A stretch of 64,000 bases of DNA from Sporofaciens musculi (GTDB lineage Bacteria; Bacillota; Clostridia; Lachnospirales; Lachnospiraceae). Each line of letters opens with the position of its first letter. The first letter of the stretch is position 1. Both the position numbers and the translations under genes were made by a program. Positions 15,839 through 25,645 of the stretch are shown piece by piece. The stretch is taken from positions 2,790,501 through 2,854,500 of the forward strand of contig NZ_WUQX01000001.1 of NCBI RefSeq assembly GCF_009830285.1, in the 5' to 3' direction. A model generated the notes under the pieces. The model had not been told where the DNA came from and made no database searches. It saw nothing but the letters and a program-made list of their open reading frames with translations.

Positions 15839-17365
15839 ATGAGTAGTATTAGTATTGTAATTTTGTGTACGATTCTGGCTTATATGTGTCTGCTGATTGG
15901 CGTCGGCATATATAATGCAAAGAAGAACAACAGCAGTGAAGATTTCTATCTGGGCGGCAGGAAGATGGGCGCGCTGGTGGTTGCTATGAGCGCCGAGGCA
16001 AGCGACATGTCAAGCTGGCTTTTGATGGGACTTCCGGGAGTTGCCTATCTGACCGGCCTGGCAGATGCATTCTGGACAGCGGCAGGTCTGGCAATCGGTA
16101 CATATCTGAACTGGCTCTTTACATCCAGAAGATTGAGACGATATTCCGAGAGAATCGGCGCAATCACGGTGCCGACCTTCTTTGCCAAGAGATTCCATGA
16201 TGAGAAGAACGTCATCACAGCAATCTCCGCAGTCATTATCGTAATCTTCTTTGTTCCGTATGTAGCCTCCGGCTTTGCGGCGTGCGGCAAGCTGTTTAAC
16301 TCCTTGTTCGGCATGGACTATATGACCGGAGTTATCGTATTTGCAATTATTATCGTAATCTATACGATTATGGGCGGATTTACCACAGTTGCAACCAATG
16401 ACCTGATTCAGAGTATTGTCATGTCCATTGCGCTGGTTTCTATCGTAACCTTTGGTGTGAGCAACGCAGGCGGCATGGGAGCTGTTATGGACAACGCTAA
16501 ATCCTTGTCCGGTTACCTCTCCCTCTCCGCAATCCATGACGCGGTTACAGGCACAGCGATTCCATATTCACCGCTGACGGCTGTATCCCTTCTGGCATGG
16601 GGAATCGGATACTTCGGTATGCCCCATATTCTGGTAAGGTTCATGTCCATTGAGGATGAGCAAAAACTGGTGCTTTCCAGACGCGTTGCTTCTATCTGGG
16701 TGACATTTGCCATGGGAATCGCAATCTTTATTGGTATCGTTGGTCTTGCAGTAGTCAATGCTGGCGGTATGGCTCCCTTGGAGGACAGCGAGCGTATCAT
16801 CATCGCACTTACCAATGAACTGAGCCAGAACGGCGTTCTTATGGCTATCCTTGGAGGCGTCATCCTTGCAGGTATCCTGGCGGCCACCATGTCCACGGCA
16901 GACAGCCAGATGCTGGTTGCAGCCTCCGGTGTATCCGAGAACATTGTTCAGGATTTCCTCGGCAAGAAGCTTACGGAGAAGCAGGGGCTTAACATTGCCC
17001 GCGCTACCATTCTTGGCATCGCCGTAATCGCTCTGTTCCTAGCTAGAGACCCTAACTCCAGCGTATTCGGAATCGTATCCTTTGCATGGGCTGGTATGGG
17101 CGCCGCCTTCGCAGGCGTCATGATCTGCGCATTATTCTGGAAACGTACCACCTTACAGGGCGCGCTTGCGGGAATGATTGCAGGCGGAGCAATGGTATTT
17201 ATCTGGAAATATATGGTTCGTCCACTGGGCGGAATCCTTGACATCTATGAACTGCTTCCGGCATTTCTGGTGTCCCTAATCACGATTATAGTGGTAAGTC
17301 TTGCTACAAAGGCTCCTTCCCAGGAGATTATTGATGAGTTTGACAGTGTTACTGTGAAAAAATAG
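15839..17365 (+). CDS. putP: Sodium/proline symporter (SSS family)
   Basis: The protein is about 508 residues with some 13 hydrophobic helices. The SSS hallmarks are NSSEDFYLGGRKMGALV, SAEASDMSSWLLMGLPG with the sodium-site serines, and MSTADSQMLVAAS late in the sequence. The ATG at 15839 with GAGGTG is preferred over a GTG three codons earlier. It should import proline or a related substrate with Na+. It is monocistronic behind a perfect promoter with an operator-like repeat and ends at a bidirectional terminator. Confidence 0.88.
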   Translation: MSSISIVILCTILAYMCLLIGVGIYNAKKNNSSEDFYLGGRKMGALVVAMSAEASDMSSWLLMGLPGVAYLTGLADAFWTAAGLAIGTYLNWLFTSRRLRRYSERIGAITVPTFFAKRFHDEKNVITAISAVIIVIFFVPYVASGFAACGKLFNSLFGMDYMTGVIVFAIIIVIYTIMGGFTTVATNDLIQSIVMSIALVSIVTFGVSNAGGMGAVMDNAKSLSGYLSLSAIHDAVTGTAIPYSPLTAVSLLAWGIGYFGMPHILVRFMSIEDEQKLVLSRRVASIWVTFAMGIAIFIGIVGLAVVNAGGMAPLEDSERIIIALTNELSQNGVLMAILGGVILAGILAATMSTADSQMLVAASGVSENIVQDFLGKKLTEKQGLNIARATILGIAVIALFLARDPNSSVFGIVSFAWAGMGAAFAGVMICALFWKRTTLQGALAGMIAGGAMVFIWKYMVRPLGGILDIYELLPAFLVSLITIIVVSLATKAPSQEIIDEFDSVTVKK

Positions 17366-17389
17366 CAACCTCTCGTTCATTTACCTAAG

Positions 17390-17424
17390 AAAAGAGGGCT
17401 GTCAGGAATGACCAGCCCTCTTTT
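17390..17424. terminator. Bidirectional terminator between putP and the MATE gene
   Basis: Arms AAAAGAGGGCT (17390-17400) and AGCCCTCTTTT (17414-17424) form an 11-bp stem with T tracts on both strands. Confidence 0.85.
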
Positions 17425-17441
17425 CTGTCCATATTTTTTGT

Positions 17442-18830
17442 CTACGTATATCCTTTCTTCAGCACAGGAACCATCTCCTCTGGCTCCTCTTTCATCATTC
17501 CTTTTCGCTTATACTGGTGCATAATCCTGAAATACATCCCAAGCAGAAGCCCTGCCGCCAGAACCCACGCTGCCGGACTTGCAAGACAGATTCCCAGGAA
17601 ACTACCAAACTGTGACGCCGCCAGGGCCGCAATACTTCGTCCCGCCAGCTCTGCGATTCCTGCCGTCATAGGCAGAAGTCCAAAGCCCATGCCCTGGATC
17701 CCGTTTCGGTAAATACTGACCACCGCCAGGAACACAAAGGAAGCCGCTGTACAGCGCAGGCTAATGTCCACGTACTCCGTAATCTCCCTTACATTTTCCG
17801 ACACAAACAATACGGTCACGGATTTGCCCCAGAAGAATACCACAAGTCCTGTTAAGACTGCGTATATCCCTCCCATCCATGTGGCGCTTCTAAATCCCTG
17901 GCGAATCCTAAATATCTTTCCCGCCCCCATATTCTGGGCGCAATAGGTTGACATGGCCGTTCCCAACGCGATATATGCCTGCGTCACAATCTGTTCGATT
18001 TTCGCAGCCGCAGAATATCCTGCCACAGCCACAGAGCCAAACACATTCAGGGCCGTCTGGACTACAATCGTTCCAATAGCGGTGATGGAAAACTGAAACG
18101 CCATCGGGAAGCCAATCTTCATCTGCCATTTCATCAGATTCCAGTCCCCCCTCCAATCCTCTCTGGCAAGATGAAGCTCTGGTACGTATTTCACAATGTA
18201 GCACAGACATAATAGTCCTGACACTCCCTGGGAGATTACGGTTGCATAAGCTGCCCCCGCTGCACCCATGTGGAATACTATGATAAATACCAGGTCAAGC
18301 ACAATATTCAAAAGGGCGGCAAGAATCAGAAAATACAGCGGTCTTTTGCTGTCTCCGATGGCCCTTAAAATTCCTGCCAACAGGTTATACAAAACTTGGG
18401 CAACGATTCCTCCACAGATTACCATAATATAAGCATAAGCCTGGTCATACATATCCGCCGGCGTATTCATCCAATGCAGAACATTTTTCATCAGCGTCAT
18501 GCTCAGCACAGTGAGTATGACGGAAACGATCAACGACAGAATCGACGCGCACGCCACCGACTGGCGCATGGCCTTCTTATTTCCTGCCCCATAGTGCTGT
18601 GCAGTCACAACAGTAAATCCTGCCGTCATCCCCATCAGAAACCCCAGAATCAAAAACGTAAGGGTCCCGCAGGCTCCAACAGCCGCCAACGCCGTATTCC
18701 CAACAAATTTTCCCACAATCACAGTGTCCGCCATGCTGTAGAACTGCTGAAATACGTTTCCTATAAAAATAGGAATCGTAAAATTCAGCAGAATCTTCGC
18801 CGGTTTACCTGTGGTCATATCTCTCTCCAT
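17442..18830 (-). CDS. MATE-family multidrug efflux transporter
   Basis: A 462-residue protein with twelve hydrophobic segments in two homologous halves. It opens MTTGKPAKILLNFTIPIFIG and has the MATE motif around ADTVIVGKFVGNTALAAVGA, repeated in degenerate form in the second half. The ATG at 18830 follows AGGAGGAGTG. It is expected to export cationic drugs or metabolites with Na+ or H+. It is not adjacent to a regulator and converges with putP. Confidence 0.88.
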   Translation of the reverse strand: MERDMTTGKPAKILLNFTIPIFIGNVFQQFYSMADTVIVGKFVGNTALAAVGACGTLTFLILGFLMGMTAGFTVVTAQHYGAGNKKAMRQSVACASILSLIVSVILTVLSMTLMKNVLHWMNTPADMYDQAYAYIMVICGGIVAQVLYNLLAGILRAIGDSKRPLYFLILAALLNIVLDLVFIIVFHMGAAGAAYATVISQGVSGLLCLCYIVKYVPELHLAREDWRGDWNLMKWQMKIGFPMAFQFSITAIGTIVVQTALNVFGSVAVAGYSAAAKIEQIVTQAYIALGTAMSTYCAQNMGAGKIFRIRQGFRSATWMGGIYAVLTGLVVFFWGKSVTVLFVSENVREITEYVDISLRCTAASFVFLAVVSIYRNGIQGMGFGLLPMTAGIAELAGRSIAALAASQFGSFLGICLASPAAWVLAAGLLLGMYFRIMHQYKRKGMMKEEPEEMVPVLKKGYT

Positions 18831-19106
18831 ATCACTCCTCCTCTATCCTTCAAACTCCGCCATATAAGCAGATCACATCAATGATTTCTATGTAAAAAAA
18901 GAAAACTTTGTCTATTATATTAAATGTGATGTTTGAATACAATACATAATCTTACCAAAAAATATTTTTTTAATTCAAATTTTTGTTCACATATTATGCT
19001 TTTCCTTTTCATTTCACGAAAAATAAAGTATACTATATGTAACACAAATGATCAGAGCGTATCTGAAAACGACAATTAATACACCAGGAAAAAGAGGGAA
19101 AGAAAC

Positions 19107-20177
19107 ATGGACAGAATATTGGTCGTAGACGATGCGGAATTAAACCGTGAACTATTATACGATATATTAGAAGATGACTACACAATTGAGCTGGCTTCTG
19201 ACGGAGTCGAGGCTCTGGAAAAGCTTAGGAAATACCAAGCCGAGATTTCCGCCCTGCTTCTGGATCTTCGGATGCCCAACCTTGACGGCTTTGCCGTAAT
19301 CGAAGAAATGCGGCGAAACGGCTGGATTAAACACATCCCCGTACTCATTATCAGCAGCGAGCACGCCATTGAAATTGAAAACCGATGCTTTAATCTGGGC
19401 GTTTCGGATTTTATCCACAAACCCTTTGAAAGCTCTATTGTGATAAATCGGGTTAAAAATGCCATTGAATTATTTACCTGCAAGAATCAGTTAGAACAGA
19501 CGGTAGAAAAGCAGGCCATGACACTGAAAAAGCAAGTCCAGATTATTGAGATGCAGGCAGAGCAGCTAAGGGATGCAAGACCATTTAAGCATCTCATGAT
19601 GGAATACAGCTCTGCAATCCTTGAGGTGGAGACAAAGCTTAAGGTATTGAACGCAGAATTCTCACAGGTATATAACCGGAATCCTTTTGAGGCTATCAAA
19701 AGCAGGCTGAAATCACCGGAAAGCATTTATGAAAAGCTGGAAAGAAAAGGCTATCCCATCACACTGGACAGCATCCGCAAAAATCTGTCGGACGTTGCCG
19801 GACTTCGGGTAATCTGCTCTTTTCCCGACGACATCTACCGCCTTGCAGAGCTTTTCATCAAACAGGACGACATTGTTCTGGTGCGCCAGAAGGACTACAT
19901 AAAGACCCCCAAGGCAAACGGCTATCGAAGCCTTCACTTGATTTTGGACGTTCCTATTTTTTTGTCCAACGGTAAAAAATACATGAAGGTGGAGGTACAG
20001 TTCCGCACCATTGCCATGGATTTCTGGGCAAGCCTGGAACACAAATTAAAATATAAAAGAGATGTGGAAAATACCGACGAGATTGTGGAGCAGCTCAGAA
20101 TATGTGCAGATTCCATTGAAGCGCTGGATCATCAGATGCAAAAGATTCGGGACCAGATTGACCTTTCCCGTGGGTAG
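19107..20177 (+). CDS. Response regulator receiver fused to a RelA/SpoT-type alarmone synthetase
   Basis: Residues 1-120 are a receiver domain with acidic pair D8-D9, phosphoacceptor D53 in LLLDLRMPN, the Ser in LIISSEHA, and K105 in IHKPFE. A coiled coil (about 125-160) leads to a small alarmone synthetase domain at 190-335: RLKSPESIYEKLERKG, DVAGLRVICSF, DYIKTPKANGYRSLHLIL, EVQFRTIAMDFWASLEHKLKYK. There is no hydrolase domain. By inference, phosphorylation of the receiver switches (p)ppGpp or related alarmone synthesis. No histidine kinase is adjacent, so its partner must be elsewhere. The gene is monocistronic with its own terminator. Confidence 0.88.
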   Translation: MDRILVVDDAELNRELLYDILEDDYTIELASDGVEALEKLRKYQAEISALLLDLRMPNLDGFAVIEEMRRNGWIKHIPVLIISSEHAIEIENRCFNLGVSDFIHKPFESSIVINRVKNAIELFTCKNQLEQTVEKQAMTLKKQVQIIEMQAEQLRDARPFKHLMMEYSSAILEVETKLKVLNAEFSQVYNRNPFEAIKSRLKSPESIYEKLERKGYPITLDSIRKNLSDVAGLRVICSFPDDIYRLAELFIKQDDIVLVRQKDYIKTPKANGYRSLHLILDVPIFLSNGKKYMKVEVQFRTIAMDFWASLEHKLKYKRDVENTDEIVEQLRICADSIEALDHQMQKIRDQIDLSRG

Positions 20178-20229
20178 CAAATATCTTCCTTGTATTTTAA
20201 TATGATAAGAGGCGTTGGTCAAATACTGA

Positions 20230-20305
20230 TACAGCGGCGCCGGTGTGTTGTTCATTTGCAATACAACACCAAAAACGTCAATTGACGCGGGCACCGCTGT
20301 ACTTT
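20230..20305 (+). terminator. Branched terminator after the receiver-synthetase gene
   Basis: Outer arms TACAGCGG (20230-20237) and CCGCTGTA (20294-20301) enclose a second hairpin on GTGTTGT-type arms. The outer stem is followed by CTTTTATT. Confidence 0.5.
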
Positions 20306-20334
20306 TATTCTTCACTCTCACTTCTTCGTCTGTA

Positions 20335-20775
20335 TTAGACCTCTTCCGCCCCTTCAGCAGTCTTTTTGCTTTTAAAATACTCGTCAACTAAGGCCGCGGC
20401 ATCTTCTACACACTGGATACAGCATGGAAGAGGCTGAGGACCGTCCATGTTCTTAAGCTCGCGGCAGTAAATAGAGCCATTCTTTTCACGATATTTTGCT
20501 GCTGCCTCACGGAATTTTCCATAGGTATCCATCTTCGTTTTCCGTGGATTCTCCATATCTCCCGCGCTGTTTGCAAGGCTGATGGTCAGAAACATGCCTG
20601 TGACTGCCCCGCAGGTATCCCGTAATCCTCCCATACCAAGACCGAATCCTTCTGTGAGCTTGAATACGTCTTCTTCTTTGACACCCAACTCCTCACAATA
20701 TGCACAGATTACTGCCTGGCAGCAATTATAGCCCTTATTGAATTTCTCAACTGCCACTTCCTTATTTGCTTTCAT
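20335..20775 (-). CDS. C_GCAxxG_C_C family (redox-active cysteine) protein
   Basis: The 146-residue protein shows the family's spaced cysteines: YNCCQAV near residue 15, the motif DTCGAVTG (C-G-A-x-x-G), a Cys in IYCRELK, and PCCIQCVEDAA near the C-terminus. The ATG at 20775 follows AGAGGAAGG. The family is described as probable redox or metal-binding proteins, often beside oxidoreductases. It follows nadE by 59 bp on the same strand and may be its last co-transcribed gene. Confidence 0.8.
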   Translation of the reverse strand: MKANKEVAVEKFNKGYNCCQAVICAYCEELGVKEEDVFKLTEGFGLGMGGLRDTCGAVTGMFLTISLANSAGDMENPRKTKMDTYGKFREAAAKYREKNGSIYCRELKNMDGPQPLPCCIQCVEDAAALVDEYFKSKKTAEGAEEV

Positions 20776-20834
20776 TGCTATCCTTCCTCTTTTTCTCAAT
20801 TTTCAATTCTCTTAAGCAGCTTGTCCCCAAGGCA

Positions 20835-22754
20835 TCACTTTTCGCTCACAGACTTAAGATTCTCAAGCCAGCTTATGCCACAGGCATCGCTTGGCATCCT
20901 TAAATCCCCTCTTGGAGACAGGGAAACCGTCCCCACCTTTGGCCCGTCTGGCAGACAGGACCGCTTAAACTGCTGCGAAAAGAATCTCCTTAAGAATGTC
21001 TCAAGCCATTTATAAATCGTATGGTCATCATATTCACCGTTAAATGCGTATCTGGCCAGCCGATAAATCTTGGCAGGCTCATACCCAAACCTTAACAGAT
21101 AATACAAGAAGAAATCATGCAGCTCGTAAGGCCCCACCAAGTCCTCCGTCTTCTGGGCAATCTCCCCATCTTTTGGCGGAAGCAGTTCAGGGCTTACCGG
21201 TGTATCCAGCACATCATAAAGTACTGCCTTTAACTCATCATCCCCGCAGGTATCCGCATAGTAATGCACCAAATGACGAACTAGTGTCTTTGGCACAGAT
21301 CCATTGACCCCGTACATAGACATATGGTCGCCGTTATAGGTGGCCCACCCAAGAGCCAACTCCGACATATCCCCAGTTCCAATCACAATGCCTCCATTTT
21401 GATTGGCCACGTCCATCAACACCTGTGTGCGCTCCCTCGCCTGCGCATTCTCAAAGGTCACGCTATGGTCGTTTGGATCATGTCCGATATCCTCAAAATG
21501 GCGATTGACAGCTTCTCCAATCGGAATCTCCCTAAGCTTCGCCCCAAGCTTCATTGACATCTTACAGGCATTCCGGTAAGTCCGGTCTGTAGTTCCAAAG
21601 CAAGGCATGGTCACAGCCGTGATTCCTTCTCGGTTAAGTCCAAGCATGTCAAAGGCCTTGGCAGTCACCAGGAGGGCAAGAGTCGAGTCTAGTCCTCCTG
21701 AAATCCCCACAACAGCGCTCTTGGCATGGGCATGGCTCAGCCTCTTCTTAAGCCCCATTGCCTGAATCATAAGAATCTCCTCACAGCGTCTCGTCCTCTC
21801 CTGCCCGTCTGCCGGAACAAAGGGACGTGAGGAAATACTTCTGGTAAGGCTTGTATCTTCCATCAGGATGTCAAATGAAATCTTCTTAAGCCGCGGCTCC
21901 CTTGCCGCCTGGAAGGTGGTGTTTCTTCTTCTCTCGCTCGCCAGCCGTTTCCAGTCAATCTCCGAGTAAATCACATCATTTACAAAACGATTGCTCTCTT
22001 TTAGAATTACTCCGTTCTCTGCAATCAGATTATGTCCGCCGAACACCAGGTCTGTGGTGGACTCCCCTTCCCCTGCATTGGCGTAAACATAGCCGCAAAT
22101 CAAACGTGCCGACTGCCCTTCAATCAGGCTTCTGCGATAAGAAGCCTTCCCCACGGTCTCGTCGCTTGCCGAACAGTTGACAATCACTACCGCCCCTTCC
22201 CTTGCCGCCTCCATACTTGGAGGTACGGCCGACCATGCATCCTCACAAATCTCCGCAGATACCACAAGAGACTCTATGGTTGATGACGCAAACAAAAGCT
22301 GGGGTCCAAAGGGCACCTTCTCCCCGTCAAACAGAATCTCCCGCGCCTCCTTTGGCCCCTGGCAGAACTGGCGCATCTCGTAAAATTCTCCGTAATTCGG
22401 CAGAAAGGTTTTGGTCGTAAGGCCCAGAATCTTTCCTCTATTCAATGCTGCCGCCACATTATATAACTCTCCGCCCACGGTAAGGGGGACTCCCACGAAC
22501 ACCAGGGCGTCTTTGTCAGTCGTATGCTCTGCAAGCCTGTGAAGCGCAAGCCTCGCATCATTCAAAAGAATATCCTGTGCAAAAAGATCTCCGCAGGTAT
22601 ATCCTGTCACGCAAAGCTCTGGAAATACCACAATCTTGGCGCCTCTATCCACAGCCTCGTCAATCAGGCCGCATATCTTCTCTGTGTTATAAACCACATC
22701 CGCAACCCGAATATCCGGCGTCACCGCCGCCACCTTCAAAAAACCATCCTTCAT
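20835..22754 (-). CDS. nadE: Glutamine-hydrolysing NAD+ synthetase
   Basis: At 639 residues it has both modules. The N-terminal nitrilase-type glutaminase (about 1-275) has the Glu in FPELCVTGYTCGD, a Lys in the TKTFLPNYGEFYE region, and the catalytic Cys in SAEICEDAW. The C-terminal synthetase carries the ATP loop VVGISGGLDSTLAL and VIGTGDMSELALGWATYNGDH. It forms NAD+ from nicotinic acid adenine dinucleotide using glutamine nitrogen. It lies in a row with hslO (21-bp gap) and a methyltransferase gene. Confidence 0.95.
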   Translation of the reverse strand: MKDGFLKVAAVTPDIRVADVVYNTEKICGLIDEAVDRGAKIVVFPELCVTGYTCGDLFAQDILLNDARLALHRLAEHTTDKDALVFVGVPLTVGGELYNVAAALNRGKILGLTTKTFLPNYGEFYEMRQFCQGPKEAREILFDGEKVPFGPQLLFASSTIESLVVSAEICEDAWSAVPPSMEAAREGAVVIVNCSASDETVGKASYRRSLIEGQSARLICGYVYANAGEGESTTDLVFGGHNLIAENGVILKESNRFVNDVIYSEIDWKRLASERRRNTTFQAAREPRLKKISFDILMEDTSLTRSISSRPFVPADGQERTRRCEEILMIQAMGLKKRLSHAHAKSAVVGISGGLDSTLALLVTAKAFDMLGLNREGITAVTMPCFGTTDRTYRNACKMSMKLGAKLREIPIGEAVNRHFEDIGHDPNDHSVTFENAQARERTQVLMDVANQNGGIVIGTGDMSELALGWATYNGDHMSMYGVNGSVPKTLVRHLVHYYADTCGDDELKAVLYDVLDTPVSPELLPPKDGEIAQKTEDLVGPYELHDFFLYYLLRFGYEPAKIYRLARYAFNGEYDDHTIYKWLETFLRRFFSQQFKRSCLPDGPKVGTVSLSPRGDLRMPSDACGISWLENLKSVSEK

Positions 22755-22774
22755 CTAGCCGGTTCACTCCTTAA

Positions 22775-23650
22775 CTATTTACTGCGTTTGATAATCTCCT
22801 TAAGTTCTTCCACCGTATATTTGTACGCCGTATTACAGAAATGGCACTTTACCTCAATATCTTCCCCGTCCTCAATCATCGCCTGGATTTCTTTCCTTCC
22901 GATACTCACAACCGCCTGCTCTACTCTCTCCTTAGAGCAATTACAATAAAACTGAGTTGGCATTGTATCGGTAATCTCCAATCCTAATCCCTCAAACAAA
23001 ATCTCCAAAAGCTCCTCCGGCATATGCCCCTGCTTCAAAATTGAAGTCACAGAAGATAGCTTCTTTAAGTTCTCCTCCACTTTGCAGATGGTCTTCTCCT
23101 GGGCAAAGGGCATCATCTGTATAATAAATCCGCCGGCACAGTCCACCGTGTTATCCTTCTCCATCAGAACGCCAAGCCCCACGGAGGAGGGCACCTGCTC
23201 TGAATTGGCAAAATAATAGGTCAGATCCTCTGCAATCTCACTGGATACCAGAATGGTCTGCCCCGAATAAGGTTCTTTTAACCCCATATCCTTAATTACC
23301 TTTAGAAGCCCGATTCCGACAGCGCCGCCCACATCTAGTTTCCCGTTCTTTGGCGGAAGCATCACCTCTGGATTCCCTGCATATCCCTTCACATTGCCGT
23401 GACTGTCGGCTGTAACTGTAAGCCCTTCAATGGGCCCGTCCCCGCGAATCTGAAGGGTCAGCATATCCGTATCATTCTTCATCATGCTGCCCATCATCGC
23501 CCCTGCACTAAGAAGCCTGCCAAGGGCAGCCGTAGCCACAGGGCTGGTGTTATGGCGCTGCCTCGCCGTCTCCACCATCTGTCTTGTGGTGGCTGCAAAC
23601 CCACGAACCTGGCCATCTGCGGCTGTGGCTCGTACTATATAATCTTCCAT
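22775..23650 (-). CDS. hslO: Redox-regulated chaperone Hsp33
   Basis: The 291-residue protein has the Hsp33 N-terminal core (TGPVATAALGRLLSA-like region, GDGPIEGLTVTADSHGNVKGYAG) and the C-terminal zinc switch with C-x-C in FYCNCSKERV and C-x-x-C in VKCHFCNTAY. Oxidation releases zinc and activates holdase activity. Its end is 21 bp from nadE, suggesting co-transcription. Confidence 0.95.
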   Translation of the reverse strand: MEDYIVRATAADGQVRGFAATTRQMVETARQRHNTSPVATAALGRLLSAGAMMGSMMKNDTDMLTLQIRGDGPIEGLTVTADSHGNVKGYAGNPEVMLPPKNGKLDVGGAVGIGLLKVIKDMGLKEPYSGQTILVSSEIAEDLTYYFANSEQVPSSVGLGVLMEKDNTVDCAGGFIIQMMPFAQEKTICKVEENLKKLSSVTSILKQGHMPEELLEILFEGLGLEITDTMPTQFYCNCSKERVEQAVVSIGRKEIQAMIEDGEDIEVKCHFCNTAYKYTVEELKEIIKRSK

Positions 23651-23671
23651 TCCAAAACTCTCCTTAAAAAA

Positions 23672-24430
23672 CTACTTTCCATACTCCTGGGCAATCACAC
23701 AGACACGCCCGCTGGTGTACATAGGCGCTTTCTTCGTGTATGCGTCATACGCCGCAATGTAGCGGAGCCCTGCCTTCTCAATCAGAGTCTTAATCTTCTC
23801 CAGGGTGTATGCCTTCTGCTGATGAACCTCCTGATATTTTCGGTAAAGGTCCGAATCCTCCTGACTCTGAACGAACAGCGTAAGCTGATATTCATTCGTC
23901 TTGTCCTCAGTCCTGTAATCATTCTCCCAGATAAAACTGCATTCTTCCCGTTCCTCTGCAATTACTCTATCTCCAAGTATCTCTCGGTACTTATATTCTG
24001 TGTTAAAATCAAAGATAAATATACCCTGTGGGTCCAGGTAATTATTCACAAGCTTGAACACTTCTGTTAATTCCCCATCATCTTTTAAATAATTAATGGA
24101 ATCACAGACGCTGACCACAGCCTTGACTGTACCATATAGTTCAAATGCCTGCATGTCCTGAAGAAGATACAGGATATCATGGCCGCTCTTTATACGTTTC
24201 TCCATGGCAAGCTCAAGCATGGACTCAGAATTGTCCACACCGATCATGTCATAACCCTTTTTTGCCAGTAATTCCGTCATGATCCCTGTCCCACAGCCAA
24301 GCTCTAACACCAGGCCGTCGAAGATATCGTATTCTTTCAATATATCATGAAGATAATCTGCCCACTGTTCGTAAGGTACATTATCCATAAATGTATCATA
24401 TACCTCAGCAAAACTTGTATATGCCTCCAT
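23672..24430 (-). CDS. Class I SAM-dependent methyltransferase
   Basis: The true start is probably the ATG at 24430 (MEAYTSFAEVYDTFMD) with AGGAGAATAAG. The SAM-binding motif LVLELGCGTGIMTELLAKKG, the acidic loop IGVDNSESML and the motif IV-like region AVVSVCDSINYL follow. It belongs to the small-molecule-type methyltransferases usually found near hslO in Clostridia; the substrate is unknown. The frame continues upstream into a Nudix fragment without a stop, but that part looks like a separate, broken gene joined by chance. Confidence 0.82.
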   Translation of the reverse strand: MEAYTSFAEVYDTFMDNVPYEQWADYLHDILKEYDIFDGLVLELGCGTGIMTELLAKKGYDMIGVDNSESMLELAMEKRIKSGHDILYLLQDMQAFELYGTVKAVVSVCDSINYLKDDGELTEVFKLVNNYLDPQGIFIFDFNTEYKYREILGDRVIAEEREECSFIWENDYRTEDKTNEYQLTLFVQSQEDSDLYRKYQEVHQQKAYTLEKIKTLIEKAGLRYIAAYDAYTKKAPMYTSGRVCVIAQEYGK

Positions 24431-24539
24431 CTTATTCTCCTTCGCCATCAGTATTCTAATAATACACGCATTAGCGTGTTTCTTCATTATATCATGGCTT
24501 TTTGGGTTTTTCAATAATGGAAAGGAATAAGACGTTCTT

Positions 24540-24754
24540 CCGTCTCCACTTACCCAAGAAGTTTTCCTTCTTAAGCTCTCGCCTTGCTCTATATGTCCGC
24601 CTGGGAATACTAATCCCCCTGCATATCCCGTTCCCTTTTTCTCTTGCACAAGGATTCTATGTTCATCATAAACCAAACACATATTGGTCAACTCAACTTG
24701 TGTTTTTCTTGGCACAAACCCCCCCACTTCCTCATCATTATAACCTCCGGTCAT
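24540..24754 (-). pseudogene. Truncated Nudix hydrolase
   Basis: The fragment reads QVELTNMCLVYDEHRILVQ and then GLVFPGGHIEQGESL, the first half of a Nudix box. The essential R-E-x-x-E-E part does not follow; instead the frame runs into unrelated residues and then the methyltransferase leader. Only about 55 of the usual 150 residues remain, so it cannot hydrolyse nucleoside diphosphate derivatives. Confidence 0.65.
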
Positions 24755-24872
24755 GTTTTTTCAACCACGCTGTCAAAAACTACCCCTGTCTTTAAAGTTT
24801 CAAGCCTGTCTTTTCTGTGGGCAATAAGGATTAGAATTGATTTTTACCGCCATGAAATAGAACGCACGTCAA

Positions 24873-24909
24873 AAATGAGATGCCGCCCATATCGGTTGGC
24901 ATCTCATTT
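24873..24909 (-). terminator. Terminator of the hypothetical gene at 24916-25410
   Basis: Arms AAATGAGATGCC (24873-24884) and its complement (24898-24909). On the minus strand the stem ends in ATTTTT. Confidence 0.7.
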
Positions 24910-24915
24910 CATATT

Positions 24916-25410
24916 CTATAACTGATTAAGCTTCTCTAAAAACGCAATGTAAAATTCTCTTTCTTTGGCACACTCCCGCTGAACCGCTAAGCTTGTAGAA
25001 GTATATACAGCAGGATGCTCCAAATTAAACAGTGCCTGCTTCGTCGCCTGGATTGCAGATTCCACACTATTCCCAAGGATATCCAAATTTTCTGTTTCCC
25101 CTCCCATCGTTTTAATGCATCTCTGGACCATCATCTCCGATATATGTGTCATCTGTCCATTACTTTTAATCCCAAGACCATTGGCATTTACTTCTTTTGC
25201 CGCCTCCATCCACGCATTCTTTACGTCCAGCGGGGCATTGGGGCCAACCATATCAAAGGCTTTTTCATCATAATCTATTGTTTTATCCTGCGCCGCCATT
25301 TTTGCTGCTATTTCCATAAATCCCGAAGCTGTGGATTCAGTACTACTCTTTGCTTTCCTTGTTCCGTACCATGCCGGATTCCCCATGGCTGCAATTCCAT
25401 TTAAGCTCAT
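24916..25410 (-). CDS. Hypothetical protein, Lachnospiraceae-type small soluble protein
   Basis: The 164-residue protein begins MSLNGIAAMGNPAWYGTRKA. It is rich in Ala, Met and polar residues with no membrane segment, signal peptide or enzyme motif that I recognise. A pattern of helices (VKNAWMEAAKEVNANGLGI, CAKEREFYIAFLEKLNQL) is apparent. The short N-terminal M-S-x-N-G-I motif resembles a family of tandemly occurring orphans in Lachnospiraceae; function unknown. It has its own terminator. The 235 bp upstream of it contain no convincing gene, only a short frame ending in YMRRIRQGIKEARSA that lacks a start. Confidence 0.6.
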   Translation of the reverse strand: MSLNGIAAMGNPAWYGTRKAKSSTESTASGFMEIAAKMAAQDKTIDYDEKAFDMVGPNAPLDVKNAWMEAAKEVNANGLGIKSNGQMTHISEMMVQRCIKTMGGETENLDILGNSVESAIQATKQALFNLEHPAVYTSTSLAVQRECAKEREFYIAFLEKLNQL

Positions 25411-25645
25411 TTTTCAAATCCTCCATTTTCTTTGTTCTGTCAGCCCATCTGTCGGTCTGGGCCCTTTCTGCTCCCTTGTAATAAGTCCAAGCAGTTCTTT
25501 ACCTCCATGTAAACATACCGAATTAACTTCCCCTGTCAAACTTCATGCCGACCTCGCCTCCTTAATACCTTGTCTTATCCTGCGCATATAATTTAACGCT
25601 TCGTAAATTATATCGACAGATACACCTGTTTTGTTTACTTATTGT

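Noticed and set aside
16010..16537. Minus-strand frames opposite putP
   Set aside because: Antisense shadows of a clear membrane transporter gene with a consensus promoter.
23672..24754. Single Nudix-methyltransferase fusion protein of 360 residues
   Set aside because: The Nudix box is cut before its catalytic half, and the methyltransferase has its own ATG and ribosome binding site; the joint frame looks accidental.
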